A stretch of 64,000 nucleotides of DNA from Sphingomonas sp. 1F27F7B (GTDB taxonomy: Bacteria; Pseudomonadota; Alphaproteobacteria; Sphingomonadales; Sphingomonadaceae). The notes beneath the pieces are model-generated. The model was not told the DNA's origin. It did no database searches and was given only the letters and a program-made list of their open reading frames with translations. The stretch is from positions 62,001-126,000 of the forward strand of contig NZ_SCMK01000005.1 in the NCBI RefSeq assembly GCF_005503355.1, read 5' to 3'. Shown here piece by piece: positions 8,952-17,627 of the stretch (position 1 is its first letter; each line of letters starts with the position of its first letter). The translations under genes and the position numbers were made by a program.

Positions 8952-8961
8952 AGTTGTATGC
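8948..8961. promoter_or_regulatory. Palindrome over the Phd-PAS start codon, candidate operator
   Basis: GCATA-GTTG-TATGC is a perfect inverted repeat covering the ATG of the Phd-PAS gene. Phd/YefM proteins are known to repress their own operons by binding palindromes near the start, so this is a natural autoregulatory site. Confidence 0.5.
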
Positions 8962-9222
8962 TCTCGAACGTTTTCGGGACGACGGCAGTTTTTACGTTGC
9001 GACCGCAGTAGATTCGAGAATTGCGTAATTTGCTCAATTTCAGTTCGACATGTAGAATACAACAAAGTTAATGTGAATCAAGACCGCCTAGGTCGAAAAT
9101 GGTGTGAAAAATCAAGAGGATCGCCTCGATCCGGGCGGCCTCGGACATGCGCCTTGGCGGCCAGGGTTTACTGAAAATCCGGATATCCGCCTGGCGGCGA
9201 CGCGAGCGATTTGGAAGTTCTC

Positions 9223-9690
9223 ATGTGCGAAGTATCGCGCATGTGTTTGCGTTCGCCTTTTTCGGTCGAGAAGCCGCTCCGCGCGGGGCCCCGGCTTTGG
9301 CGCGAGCGGCGCGGGGCCGCCGCGATCGAGATGGCGCTTTCGCTGCCGGTCCTTCTGCTGCTGATCTGCGGGATCGTCACTTATGGCGGCTGGTTCCTTT
9401 GCGCCAACAGTGTGCAACAGGCGGCGAACGAAGCGGCGCGCGCCGCGATCGGCGGCCTTGATCCCAATGAGCGCGCCGCACTGGTCCGCACCGCGCTGGA
9501 CGCCAATCTGCGCAAGACCGGGGCGCTCCGGCCCGAGCGCATGGATACGCTCGTCGACGATGACGGGCATACGCTGACGGTCCATCTCTCCTATGACGCG
9601 TCGAACGATCCGCTGCTTTCGATCAAGCTGGTGCCGCTGCCCAGCAAGGTGATCGAGCGCAGCTCGACGGTGACGCTCGCAGCCCCATGA
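9223..9690 (+). CDS. TadE-like pilus/secretion minor pseudopilin
   Basis: A 155-aa protein of the TadE family, pseudopilin-like parts of Tad (tight adherence, Flp pilus) systems. The hallmark is RRGAAAIEMALSLPVLLLLICGIV: a Gly-Ala-x-x-(I/V)-E-hydrophobic signal and a single membrane helix, here at residues ~30-55. The rest would be outside the inner membrane. ATG 9223 is preceded by GGAAG (9213-9217); TTG 9211 is an alternative. The stop overlaps the next gene's start (ATGA), so the two are translationally coupled. No Tad ATPase, secretin or flp gene is nearby. Confidence 0.85.
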   Translation: MCEVSRMCLRSPFSVEKPLRAGPRLWRERRGAAAIEMALSLPVLLLLICGIVTYGGWFLCANSVQQAANEAARAAIGGLDPNERAALVRTALDANLRKTGALRPERMDTLVDDDGHTLTVHLSYDASNDPLLSIKLVPLPSKVIERSSTVTLAAP

Positions 9691-11345
9691 GGCGCGCCAT
9701 GACCCTACTGTCCTTCCTCCGCCGCTGCGGGATCGATCGCCGCGGCAACGTCACCATGATCTTCGCCGGCGGCTTCGTGATGCTGGCGGGATCGGCGGCG
9801 TTCGCTGTCGATACCGGCTCGCTCTATCTGGAGAAGCGGCGGTTGCAGGGCGTGGCGGATGCGGCGGCGCTTAGCGCGGCGAACAGCCAGGCGGCGGATG
9901 CCGCCGCGCGCCAGACGATGGCGGCGAACCAGGCCGGCGATGCGAGCATCGAGAGGCTGGAGCGCGGTACCTATTCCGCTGACAGCACGGTGGCGCCGTC
10001 CGCGCGGTTCACTGCTTCCGGCAGCGACGGCAACGCTATCCGTCTCACCATGGGCCGCGACGTGCCGCTGTTCTTCGGCAAGTTCCTCACCGGGCGGCCG
10101 ACGGCGCGCGTCTCGGTGACGGCGACGGCGGCGCGGGTGGACCTCGCTTCCTTCTCGATCGGCTCGCGCCTTGCGTCGGTGAGCGGCGGCTTGCCCGGTC
10201 AATTGCTCTCGGGCCTGGCCGGGACCGATCTCAACCTCAATGTGATGGACGCGCAGGGGCTGGTGAGCGCGGATGTCGATCTCCTCGCGTTCATCGATGC
10301 GCTGCGCACCCAGGCCAATCTCCAGGGGCTGACTTTCGGCGAGACGCTGGCGACCGATGTCAGCCTGCCCAAGGCGCTTAGCGCGCTGGCGGCGGCGACA
10401 GGGAGTTCGAGCGCGCAATCGGCGCTGCGGGGCATCTCCGCGCGCGTGCCGCCGGTCACGGTGCAGCTCTCGAAGCTCATCGATCTCGGCCCGCTGTCCG
10501 GCGAGACCAAGACCGATCCCTCGCGCCCGATCAAGGCCGATAGCTATGCGCTCGTCCGCGAGATGCTCCAGACCGCTACCGGCAAGCGTCAGGTCGATCT
10601 CGACCTGGCCGCGGCCGTTCCCGGGCTGCTCTCCACCAAGGTCTCGCTGGCGATCGGCGAGCGGCCGGCGCAATCGCCCTGGCTCGCAGTGGCCAAGGAT
10701 CGCAGCGTCAAGGTGCGTACCGCCCAGACGCGCCTCTATGTCGATACCAAGGTCGGCGGCTCGGGGCTCCTGGGCGCGGCCTCGATTCATCTGCCGCTCT
10801 TCGTCGAACTGGCCAAGGCCGAGGCTTCGTTGCGAAGTATTTCGTGTCCCACGCCGTCGACCGCGACGGTCGGGCTCGACGTCACCACATCGGCCGGACA
10901 AGTGGCGATCGGCGATGTCGACACCGCGGCGCTGGGCAATTTCAACACCGCGATCACGCCCCGGCGGACATCGCTCGTGAAAGTGCTGCTCCTCGCCGAG
11001 GTGACCGGCCAGTCCAATGTCAATCTGGGCGGTGCCGGCGCGCAGCAGGTCATGTTCACTGCCCAGGAAATCGCCGCCGGCAAGACGCATACCGTGTCGA
11101 CCAATGATATCGCCGCCGGCGTGGCGGCTTCGCTGGTCCGGGACATGGATCTGCAAGTCAATGCCCTGGGGATCGGGATCAATCTTTCGCTCCTGACCGC
11201 AACGGTGGGGACGGTGCTCCAGGGGGCGGCGGCGCCGCTCGATTCGCTGCTCGGCGATCTGACCGGGCTCCTGGGGGTGAGTGTCGGGCAGGCCGATGTT
11301 CGCGTGAACGGACTGCGCTGCGGCAAGCCGATTTTGGTTGGGTAG
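9687..11345 (+). CDS. TadG-like protein with N-terminal Flp-type anchor
   Basis: A 552-aa protein. Residues ~18-45 (RRGNVTMIFAGGFVMLAGSAAFAVDTGSLYLEKRRLQGVADAAALSAA) are the typical TadG N-terminus: a single membrane anchor followed by a helix. The long remainder is extracytoplasmic and rich in Ala, Leu and Asp, with repeated hydrophobic beta stretches and one late Cys pair region (C near residues 382 and 546). It lacks the vWA domain seen in the second TadG of this window. It overlaps the TadE gene by four bases, so the two form a unit probably supporting adhesion or pilus export; the partner machinery is elsewhere. Confidence 0.8.
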   Translation: MRRAMTLLSFLRRCGIDRRGNVTMIFAGGFVMLAGSAAFAVDTGSLYLEKRRLQGVADAAALSAANSQAADAAARQTMAANQAGDASIERLERGTYSADSTVAPSARFTASGSDGNAIRLTMGRDVPLFFGKFLTGRPTARVSVTATAARVDLASFSIGSRLASVSGGLPGQLLSGLAGTDLNLNVMDAQGLVSADVDLLAFIDALRTQANLQGLTFGETLATDVSLPKALSALAAATGSSSAQSALRGISARVPPVTVQLSKLIDLGPLSGETKTDPSRPIKADSYALVREMLQTATGKRQVDLDLAAAVPGLLSTKVSLAIGERPAQSPWLAVAKDRSVKVRTAQTRLYVDTKVGGSGLLGAASIHLPLFVELAKAEASLRSISCPTPSTATVGLDVTTSAGQVAIGDVDTAALGNFNTAITPRRTSLVKVLLLAEVTGQSNVNLGGAGAQQVMFTAQEIAAGKTHTVSTNDIAAGVAASLVRDMDLQVNALGIGINLSLLTATVGTVLQGAAAPLDSLLGDLTGLLGVSVGQADVRVNGLRCGKPILVG

Positions 11346-11368
11346 GGGATCAAATTTGGGGTCGGGGA

Positions 11369-11734
11369 ATGCGTGGTGACCGAAGAGGACCGAAGATTAC
11401 GCAAGGTGTGGACCGGCGCGAGGCGATGCGCTGGCCGGTCTCGATTGCCGTGGCGGTGAAGGAATCGCGCTTCTGCTTCCAGGACGTGCGCCTGGTGGAG
11501 ATTTCGCGCCTGGGTTGCCGGCTCGAAACCGGCTTCCTGCTCGAACTCGGGATGGAGACCGTATTGCGGTTGCCCGGTTTCAAGCCGCTGCCGGCCAGGG
11601 TGGTCTGGAGCAACCGGGCCGCAGCCGGCCTGCAGTTCATCGTGCCGCTGCATCCCGGCGTGGTCACGCACATCATGAGCTTGCCCACGCCCGAGCAGCA
11701 GGCGAATTATCGCCCGCTTTCGGCGCCGAGCTGA
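11369..11734 (+). CDS. PilZ domain protein
   Basis: A 121-aa single-domain protein. The cyclic-di-GMP-binding motifs of PilZ are visible: RxxxR as RREAMR (R17-R21) and the second motif as E44-I-S46-R-L-G49, where Glu replaces the usual Asp or Asn. Binding is therefore likely but should be weaker or altered. It lies 23 bases after the TadG-like gene on the same strand, so it may belong to that unit; cyclic-di-GMP control of surface attachment would make sense. ATG 11369 is the only good start. Confidence 0.8.
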   Translation: MRGDRRGPKITQGVDRREAMRWPVSIAVAVKESRFCFQDVRLVEISRLGCRLETGFLLELGMETVLRLPGFKPLPARVVWSNRAAAGLQFIVPLHPGVVTHIMSLPTPEQQANYRPLSAPS

Positions 11735-11766
11735 AGAGCTGAACCTTCGAGGGGGCCGGAAACGGC

Positions 11767-12010
11767 AAACGCCCGGACCGTTTCCGATCCGGGCGCCTGC
11801 GTGACGAATGCTCGTCAGCCCCCTTTGTCAGGCCCAGCCCGCACACTCGTACTTGCCTACGAGCGGGGCTTGGAGCCTCCCCGAACCACGGCCTTTCGCC
11901 TGCGCTTCGACAGGAGTTTTGCTAGGCGCCCGCACCCGCTTTGTCACTGGCATTACAAGGGGTAGGCGCAGTTTGGTGCCACCCTGTGTTGAATCGGCAA
12001 CATAGCGGTT
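11767..12010 (-). ncRNA. Highly structured intergenic segment, candidate RNA gene
   Basis: The 349-base gap between the PilZ and lolC genes holds no gene but several strong hairpins: CTCGTA/TACGAG (about 11847-11865), GGGGCTTGGAGCCTCCCC (just after), TGACGA/TCGTCA with a 4-base loop (near 11803), and CGCCCGGA/TCCGGGCG. The last one, read on the minus strand, is followed by TTTGCCGTTT, so a minus-strand transcript ending near 11765 is the better reading. I could not match it to tmRNA, RNase P, SRP or 6S RNA by their conserved sequences. Identity and strand are uncertain. Confidence 0.35.
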
Positions 12011-12083
12011 CGCAGTAGGAATTCGCCGCCATCTGCCCTAGACCGGCGGAAGACCTGTTTTCCCGGCGAGTTACAAGACCCGC

Positions 12084-13337
12084 ATGTTGTTGATTTCACG
12101 CTATGAGCGGATGATCGCCCGCCGTTATCTGCTGCCCGGGCGGAGCGAGGCGTTTATCGCCGTCGTCGCCGGGTTCAGCCTCGTCGCCGTCATGCTGGGC
12201 GTTGCCGCGCTGATCGTGGTGATGAGCGTGATGAACGGCTTCCGCGCCGAATTGTTCGACAAGATCACCGGATTGAACGGTCATGCCGTGGTCCAGGGCT
12301 ATGGCGGTCAGCTGCGCAACTGGCGCACGGTGCTCGAGGAGGCGAGGAAGACGCCGGGAGTAACCAGCGCCACGCCGCTGATCGAGCAGCCGCTCTTCGC
12401 CACCTATAATGGCCGCGCCGAGTTCATCCAGCTGCGGGGCATGCGGATGGAGGACATCCTCAGCAACCCCACGCTCAAGGGCAAGGAAGTCGTCGGATCG
12501 CTCAAGAGCCTGAAGCCGGGGGGAGAGCAGGTGGCGATCGGCTCGCGCCTGGCGGAATCGCTCGGCGCCACGGTGGGCAGCGAGATATCGATCCTCAACC
12601 CCGCCGGCGCGGCGACGCCCTTCGGCACCATGCCGCGCATCGTGAAGTACAAGGTCGCCGCGATCTTCGAGGTGGGGGTCTATGATTATGACAAGGTCTT
12701 CGCCGTCATGCCGATCGAGGATGCGCAGACCCTGCTGCTGCTCGGCGACGGCGTTTCGATGATCGAGCTGGAGACGGTCGACCCCGACCGGGTAGGGCAG
12801 ATCCTCCAGCCCTTGAACGACAAGGTGAGCGGCGTCGGCCAGATCACCGATTGGCGGATGATGAACTCCGAGCTGTTCGAGGCGCTGGCGGTGGACCGCA
12901 CCGTGTCCTTCACCATCCTCTCGATCATCCTGGTGGTCGCCGCCTTCAACATCGTCTCGTCGCTGATCATGCTGGTGCGCGCCAAGACGCGGGACATCGC
13001 GGTGTTGCGCACGATGGGCGCCACGCGCGGCGGGCTGATGCGCATCTTCGTGACCGTGGGCACCACGATCGGTGCGCTCGGCGTGGCCGCGGGCGGGGTG
13101 CTGGGCTTCCTCTTCATCACCTTCCGCGAAGCCGTGGTGAAGTTCATCGGGCTGGTGACCGGCCAGAATATCTGGGATCCGCAGATGCGCTTCCTCACCG
13201 AGTTGCCGGCCAAGACCGATCCGTTCCAGACCATAGGCATCTGCGTGATGGCGCTGATCTTCTGTTTCCTTGCGACTCTCTATCCGGCGTGGAAGGCCGC
13301 GAGCACCGATCCGGTGCAGGTGCTGCGCTATGAATAG
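12084..13337 (+). CDS. lolC: Lipoprotein-releasing ABC transporter permease LolC/E
   Basis: A 417-aa inner-membrane permease of the Lol system, which extracts outer-membrane lipoproteins from the inner membrane. It has an N-terminal membrane helix ([29 protein letters not shown], ~25-50), a large periplasmic domain, and three C-terminal helices ([23 protein letters not shown], then two more) with the FtsX-type signature [20 protein letters not shown]. Alphaproteobacteria usually have one LolC/E hybrid forming a homodimer; no second permease is present here, which agrees. Its end overlaps the lolD start. Confidence 0.95.
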   Translation: MLLISRYERMIARRYLLPGRSEAFIAVVAGFSLVAVMLGVAALIVVMSVMNGFRAELFDKITGLNGHAVVQGYGGQLRNWRTVLEEARKTPGVTSATPLIEQPLFATYNGRAEFIQLRGMRMEDILSNPTLKGKEVVGSLKSLKPGGEQVAIGSRLAESLGATVGSEISILNPAGAATPFGTMPRIVKYKVAAIFEVGVYDYDKVFAVMPIEDAQTLLLLGDGVSMIELETVDPDRVGQILQPLNDKVSGVGQITDWRMMNSELFEALAVDRTVSFTILSIILVVAAFNIVSSLIMLVRAKTRDIAVLRTMGATRGGLMRIFVTVGTTIGALGVAAGGVLGFLFITFREAVVKFIGLVTGQNIWDPQMRFLTELPAKTDPFQTIGICVMALIFCFLATLYPAWKAASTDPVQVLRYE

Positions 13338-14019
13338 TCCTGGAGGTTCGGGGCCGGTGCTCCAGACGCACGGCCTCAAGCGCAGCTTCAGCCAGGGCGG
13401 CGAGACGATCGAAGTCCTGCGCGGCATCGACCTCACGGTGCAGCCGGGCGAGATCGTCGCGCTGCTCGGTCCCTCGGGTTCGGGCAAATCGACTCTGCTC
13501 CAGGCCGTCGGGCTGCTCGAAGGCGGGTTCCAGGGATCGATACGTATTGCCGGCAGCGAGGCTGCGCAGCTCGACAGTCCGGGCCGTACCGCGGTGCGGC
13601 GCGACCATCTGGGCTTCGTCTACCAGTTCCATCACCTGTTGCCGGACTTCAACGCGCTCGAGAATGTCGTGCTGCCGCAGATGATCCATGGGGCGTTGCG
13701 GGCCGATGCCGACAAGCGTGCCGAGGCACTGCTCACCGCCCTCGGGCTCGGGCACCGGCTGACGCACCGGCCGAGCCAGCTTTCGGGCGGCGAGCAGCAG
13801 CGGGTCGCGGTTGCCCGCGCGCTCGCCAACAAGCCGGCGCTGGTGCTTGCCGACGAACCCACCGGCAATCTGGACGAGGCGACTTCGGACAAGGTGCTCG
13901 CCGAGTTTCTCGGCCTCGTCCGCACCCAGGGCTCGGCCGCGCTGATCGCCACGCACAATGAACGCCTCGCCGCGCGGATGGATCGGGTGGTGCGGCTGCA
14001 CGAGGGGCATCTGGAATGA
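13330..14019 (+). CDS. lolD: Lipoprotein-releasing ABC transporter ATPase LolD
   Basis: A 229-aa ATPase that powers LolC. Walker A is GPSGSGKST (~43-51), the Q-loop is [12 protein letters not shown], the signature is [16 protein letters not shown], Walker B is [12 protein letters not shown], and the switch His is in LIATHNE. ATG 13330 overlaps the lolC stop by eight bases, the usual coupling for this pair. [14 protein letters not shown] is characteristic of LolD within the MacB-like ATPases. Confidence 0.95.
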   Translation: MNSPGGSGPVLQTHGLKRSFSQGGETIEVLRGIDLTVQPGEIVALLGPSGSGKSTLLQAVGLLEGGFQGSIRIAGSEAAQLDSPGRTAVRRDHLGFVYQFHHLLPDFNALENVVLPQMIHGALRADADKRAEALLTALGLGHRLTHRPSQLSGGEQQRVAVARALANKPALVLADEPTGNLDEATSDKVLAEFLGLVRTQGSAALIATHNERLAARMDRVVRLHEGHLE

Positions 14020-14612
14020 ACCCCTGGCGTGAAGTGCCGACTCTTGCGGGGCGGCACGTCACGCTGCGTCCGATGATGCGCGCGGATCGTGCCGGGCTGC
14101 TCGATGCATTCGCCGACCTCGGCCACCTGTTCCACACCACGGTGCCCGACGCGGCCAGCATCGATGCCTGGATGAGCCGGATCGAGAATGAGATGGCGGC
14201 AGGGCGGGGATTGCCGTTCACCGTGCTCGATGCCGAGGGCCGGATTTCGGGCGCCACGCGCTTCCTGCGGATGAGCGAGGGGCATCGCCGCGTGGAGATC
14301 GGCGGCACGCTCTATGCGCCGCGCGTCCAGCGCACGGGCCTCAATACCGAGGCCAAATATCTGTTGTTTCGGCATGCCTTCGACGTGCTGGGGGTGAATT
14401 GCGTGCAGATCCGCACCGATTTCCTCAATCAGGCTTCGCGTCGGGCGATCGAGCGGCTGGGGGCTAGGATGGACGGCGTGCTGCGCGGCCATCTGATCCT
14501 GAAGGGGCATATGCGCGATAGTGTGGTCTATTCGATCCTCGCGCATGAATGGCCCGGCGTCCGCCGCAACATCGAACTGCTGATGGCCCGCTACGAAGGA
14601 GAGGCAGCATGA
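14016..14612 (+). CDS. GNAT acetyltransferase, RimJ/RimL type
   Basis: A 198-aa N-acetyltransferase that uses acetyl-CoA. The fold begins [23 protein letters not shown], with a central [21 protein letters not shown] strand and [38 protein letters not shown] at the end, as in RimJ/RimL-like enzymes acting on proteins or small molecules. Its ATG overlaps the lolD stop (ATGA), and its own stop overlaps the next start, so it belongs to the lol operon. The substrate cannot be told from sequence. Confidence 0.9.
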   Translation: MNPWREVPTLAGRHVTLRPMMRADRAGLLDAFADLGHLFHTTVPDAASIDAWMSRIENEMAAGRGLPFTVLDAEGRISGATRFLRMSEGHRRVEIGGTLYAPRVQRTGLNTEAKYLLFRHAFDVLGVNCVQIRTDFLNQASRRAIERLGARMDGVLRGHLILKGHMRDSVVYSILAHEWPGVRRNIELLMARYEGEAA

Positions 14613-15088
14613 CCGTCATCACTGACATTCCCGTCCGCAAGCCTGGCGGCGAGGAGACCACGCTGGCCGATCATGCCGGCCAGGTTCTGCTCATCGTCAA
14701 CACCGCCTCCAAATGCGGCTTCACCCCGCAATATGCCGGGCTCGAGGCGCTGCACCGCCAGTATGCGGACCGCGGCTTCTCGGTGCTTGCCTTTCCCTGC
14801 AATCAGTTCGGCGCACAGGAACCGGGCGATGCGGAGGAGATCGCCAATTTCTGCGCGCTCACCTATGATGTGACTTTCCCGATCTATGCCAAGATCGACG
14901 TCAATGGCCCCAATGCCGCGCCGCTGTTCGATGCGCTGAAGCGCGCCGCGCCGGGCGTGATCGGCTCGAAACGGATCAAGTGGAACTTCACCAAGTTCCT
15001 CGTCGACCGGGCGGGCATGAAGGTGGAGCGGTTCGCGCCGACTACCAGCCCCGACGCGATCGGCCCCGCGATCGAGAAACTGCTGTAA
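14609..15088 (+). CDS. Glutathione peroxidase family protein
   Basis: A 159-aa thiol peroxidase reducing hydroperoxides. The peroxidatic Cys is C36 in NTASKCGFTPQY; the partner Gln and Trp are in FPCNQFGAQEPG and KWNFTKFLVDR. The second Cys at FPCNQF (~67) and the short length without an oligomerisation loop fit the Cys-type bacterial enzymes that often use thioredoxin rather than glutathione. ATG 14609 follows GAAGGAGAGG and overlaps the preceding stop. It is the last gene of the lolC-lolD-acetyltransferase-peroxidase run. Confidence 0.93.
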   Translation: MTVITDIPVRKPGGEETTLADHAGQVLLIVNTASKCGFTPQYAGLEALHRQYADRGFSVLAFPCNQFGAQEPGDAEEIANFCALTYDVTFPIYAKIDVNGPNAAPLFDALKRAAPGVIGSKRIKWNFTKFLVDRAGMKVERFAPTTSPDAIGPAIEKLL

Positions 15089-15512
15089 TCCGCCCCGGCG
15101 CCGGAAGCAGGCGCATCGGCGGCGGCACGGGCCGGGCCGGGCGGCGCAGGTGATCGAAAAGGCTGGCCATCACGAAACGGCCGGTGAGTCCCAGCAGCAT
15201 CGTCACGCCGGTTCGGTGCGGGCGGGGGCGGCGCTGACCGCGCGTCTCGACCGGCGCCTGGTTTCGCGGTCGATGGCGGCGCGGGGCGGGGGGCTGGATC
15301 ATGCGCTCGGCCACTGCCGCGGCGCTGCCGCTCTGGTCGCGGCGATGCCAGACCACTTTGTGCCCGGCGGGGACTTCTTCCCATTCCTCGGCCCCGATCG
15401 CGCGGAGCAGGTCGTCGCCGCAACGGATGCACAATGAGAATTCGCTCTCTCCGCTGCGATGATGCGTCGTCATCGCGGCATGGCCGAGCAACCGGCAGCG
15501 CAGCGCGCCCAT
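15042..15512 (-). CDS. Small Cys-rich protein, zinc-ribbon like
   Basis: A 156-aa protein. The first 55 residues look genuine: MGALRCRLLGHAAMT, then SLCIRCGDDLL and EEWEEVPAGHKVVWHRRD. The C-x6-H and C-x2-C spacing resembles the DUF1660-type zinc ribbon. The C-terminal half is Arg/Pro-rich and low in complexity. ATG 15512 shares its A with the stop of the MraZ-like gene (TGATG), so the two are coupled. The last 47 bases overlap the end of the convergent peroxidase gene. Function unknown. Confidence 0.6.
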   Translation of the reverse strand: MGALRCRLLGHAAMTTHHRSGESEFSLCIRCGDDLLRAIGAEEWEEVPAGHKVVWHRRDQSGSAAAVAERMIQPPAPRRHRPRNQAPVETRGQRRPRPHRTGVTMLLGLTGRFVMASLFDHLRRPARPVPPPMRLLPAPGRITAVSRSRGRSRRGW

Positions 15513-16021
15513 CAGCGGCGGACCGGGCGCGTGCGGCGCGAGCCGGCGCGGGGTGAATGGCGGTGCGCGACCTGCCAGTTGGCGAGTTCGCGGAACCGGC
15601 CTTCGGTATGCGTCACCGCGAGTTGCGGGTTCCAGATCTCGAAGCGGTCGCCCGCGCCCACGATCAGCGCCACGCTCTCGATCCGGCCGAGGTGGCGCAT
15701 CACCGCCGGCAGCGTCAGCCCATGTTCGCTGCGCGGAGCGACTTCGACGATACCGAACAAGCGCCGCATCCGCTCGTGATGCTGCTGCCCGTCGCGGCCG
15801 GCATCTTCGTCGGCGATACGCCAACGCTCGGTGCGCGTGCGGATTTCCTGGAGATGCGATCTGGCATAGCCGACCAGGCACTGGTCGCGCTCATGCGTGG
15901 ACAGAAACAACGGCTCTTCGGGCGCGGGGAGACCCAGCGCCCGGGCCATGCTGTCCGTCAGCAGGACATTGCCCTCTGCATCGACTTCGCAAAGCGTGCA
16001 CCCGAGATACAGGGAACTCAT
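15512..16021 (-). CDS. MraZ-like DNA-binding protein, isolated from the dcw cluster
   Basis: A 169-aa protein. The second half matches the MraZ double AbrB fold: RRLFGIVEVAPRSEHGLTLP, then HLGRIESVALIVGAGDRFEIW (127-130). The first half (LCEVDAEGNVLLTDSMARAL, FLSTHERDQCLVGY) is a more diverged copy. MraZ normally represses the division and cell-wall gene cluster and lies at its head; no rsmH or ftsL is here, so this may be a paralogue or a displaced copy. ATG 16021 has GGAAGGGG upstream. Its upstream region holds a perfect DnaA box and a palindrome. Confidence 0.75.
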   Translation of the reverse strand: MSSLYLGCTLCEVDAEGNVLLTDSMARALGLPAPEEPLFLSTHERDQCLVGYARSHLQEIRTRTERWRIADEDAGRDGQQHHERMRRLFGIVEVAPRSEHGLTLPAVMRHLGRIESVALIVGAGDRFEIWNPQLAVTHTEGRFRELANWQVAHRHSPRAGSRRTRPVRR

Positions 16022-16039
16022 TTTACCCCTTCCAACGCA

Positions 16040-16074
16040 ACGAGTTACTCGTACCGTCCACAGGCTTATCCACA
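16040..16074. promoter_or_regulatory. DnaA box and palindrome upstream of the MraZ-like gene
   Basis: TTATCCACA at 16066-16074 is a perfect DnaA box. On the minus strand CTGTGGA occurs twice, 12 bases apart (within 16056-16076). ACGAG-TTA-CTCGT at 16040-16052 is a perfect inverted repeat 19 bases from the start codon. Together they look like a regulatory region for the minus-strand gene; the direct repeat could suit MraZ, which binds tandem repeats. Confidence 0.5.
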
Positions 16075-16315
16075 GGGTTAACGCACATCAACCAAAATTT
16101 GCGGACGAGGCGTTCAAATTGTGGGGTGGGCCGTTGGATTCCCGAGGCGGGACGGGTGCGTAGGCGCTTCCGGCGCCTCCGGGAAGAGGCGGCTGTTAAA
16201 ATGGCGTTCATCGCAGAACGGGCATCGGCGATTGGGATCGGCTTGAACGGCGCGTGTGGGGCAACTAGAGGTGCCCCGAAAGCCCCCGCCCTTTCCCCGT
16301 TTAGGAGAGTTTCGC

Positions 16316-17572
16316 ATGAACTTCGCTTCCAAGCTCGCGCTGGCCGCCGTGCTGTCGCTGGGCGCCACTGCGCTGACGGTGACCCCCGCCGCCGCGCAGA
16401 AGAAGAAGGACGACAAGAACGCGCCGGCCGCGAACCAGCTTCAAGTGAGCGACGAGTTCCGCAAGCCTGCCGCTGCTGCCGAAGCCGCGGTGAATGCCAA
16501 GGACTGGGCCGCCGCCGAGCCGCAGATTGTCGCCGCCGAAGCCGCGGCAAAGAGTGACGACGAGAAATTTTTCGCGGCCTCGATGCGCCTGCGGCTCGAA
16601 CTGGGACGCGGCAACGAGGCGGCGCAGGTCGCGCCGCTCCAGGTGCTGGTGGCCAGCCCGCGCACCGCGCCGGATGCAGTCGGCCCCTATAATGCCCGTC
16701 TGAACTTCCTGCTCGGCAAGGCCGCCGCGTCGCAGAAGAAGCACGCCGATGTCATCAACTACATGACCAAGGCCCGCCAGTTCGGCGAGAAGAACGTCGA
16801 CATCGCGCTGATGCTGGCGAATTCCTATGCCGCCACCGGCAAGAATGTCGAGGCTGCCGCCGAGGCGCGCAACGCCATCGAATTTGCCAAGTCGACCGGA
16901 CAGAAGGCCCCGGAGGCCTGGTATCAGTTCGCCATTCCGAAGGTGACCGCCACCGGCAATCGCGAGGCGACCTATGACTGGCTCGCTTATTATCTGAAGG
17001 ACTATCCGGCAGTTAAGAACTGGCGTTGGGCGATCGAAGTGCTCGGCCAGGGCGCAAAGGGCACGGATCGCGCCGCCAAGACCGAGCGCATCGATCTCTA
17101 TCGCCTCCGCCGCATCACGAACTCGCTGGCCGATCGCGGCGATTATGCCGATTATGCCTATGCGGCGCAGTCCTCCGGCCTGCCCTGGGAAGCAATCTCG
17201 GTGATCGAGGAAGGCCGCAAGAACGGCAAGCTGCCGACGACCGATGCAGACGGCAACCGGACCTACACGGCGGCACAGGCAGGCGTTAAGAGCAGCCCGT
17301 CGCTCGACACGCTGGCCAAGCAGGGCGGCGTCGGCAACGCCGATGCGCTGCTCGCCGCCGGCGACAATGCCCGTGCGCTCGAACTCTACGACGCGGCGCT
17401 CGCCAAGGGCGGCGCGGATGCCAACGAGATCAACCTGCACCGCGGCATCGCGCTCCAGCGGCTGGGCCGCAAGGAGGAAGCGAAGACGGCATTCCAGGCG
17501 GTGAAGACCGGCCCCTATGTCAACGTCGCGCTGCTCTGGCAGGTCTCGCTCGACACGCCGCCGCTCAGCTGA
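16316..17572 (+). CDS. Secreted tetratricopeptide-repeat protein
   Basis: A 418-aa exported protein. ATG 16316 follows AGGAGAG and gives a clean signal peptide (MNFASKLALAAVLSLGATALTVTPAAAQ, ~1-28), then a Lys-rich stretch. The remainder is helical with TPR-like repeats, for example DALLAAGDNARALELYDAALAKG and NLHRGIALQRLGRKEEAKTAFQAV near the C-terminus. It probably acts as a periplasmic scaffold, but no specific function can be named. It is a single-gene unit with its own terminator. Confidence 0.85.
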   Translation: MNFASKLALAAVLSLGATALTVTPAAAQKKKDDKNAPAANQLQVSDEFRKPAAAAEAAVNAKDWAAAEPQIVAAEAAAKSDDEKFFAASMRLRLELGRGNEAAQVAPLQVLVASPRTAPDAVGPYNARLNFLLGKAAASQKKHADVINYMTKARQFGEKNVDIALMLANSYAATGKNVEAAAEARNAIEFAKSTGQKAPEAWYQFAIPKVTATGNREATYDWLAYYLKDYPAVKNWRWAIEVLGQGAKGTDRAAKTERIDLYRLRRITNSLADRGDYADYAYAAQSSGLPWEAISVIEEGRKNGKLPTTDADGNRTYTAAQAGVKSSPSLDTLAKQGGVGNADALLAAGDNARALELYDAALAKGGADANEINLHRGIALQRLGRKEEAKTAFQAVKTGPYVNVALLWQVSLDTPPLS

Positions 17573-17595
17573 GCGCGGCTTCGCGCCTAACAGGG

Positions 17596-17623
17596 AAGGG
17601 GCGGCAGCGATGCCGCCCCTTTT
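17596..17623 (+). terminator. Terminator after the TPR gene
   Basis: GGGGCGGCA / TGCCGCCCC with a GCGA loop, followed by TTTT. It lies just before the end of the convergent Lrp gene and may serve both. Confidence 0.85.
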
Positions 17624-17627
17624 CATA

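Noticed and set aside
7345..9065. Toxin partner for the Phd-like domain
   Set aside because: Neither neighbouring open frame resembles RelE, Doc, YoeB or PIN toxins.
11767..12010. tmRNA, RNase P RNA, SRP RNA or 6S RNA
   Set aside because: The conserved sequences (tag reading frame, GAGGAAAGUCC, GGAAG loop) were looked for on both strands and not found; 6S cannot be excluded fully.
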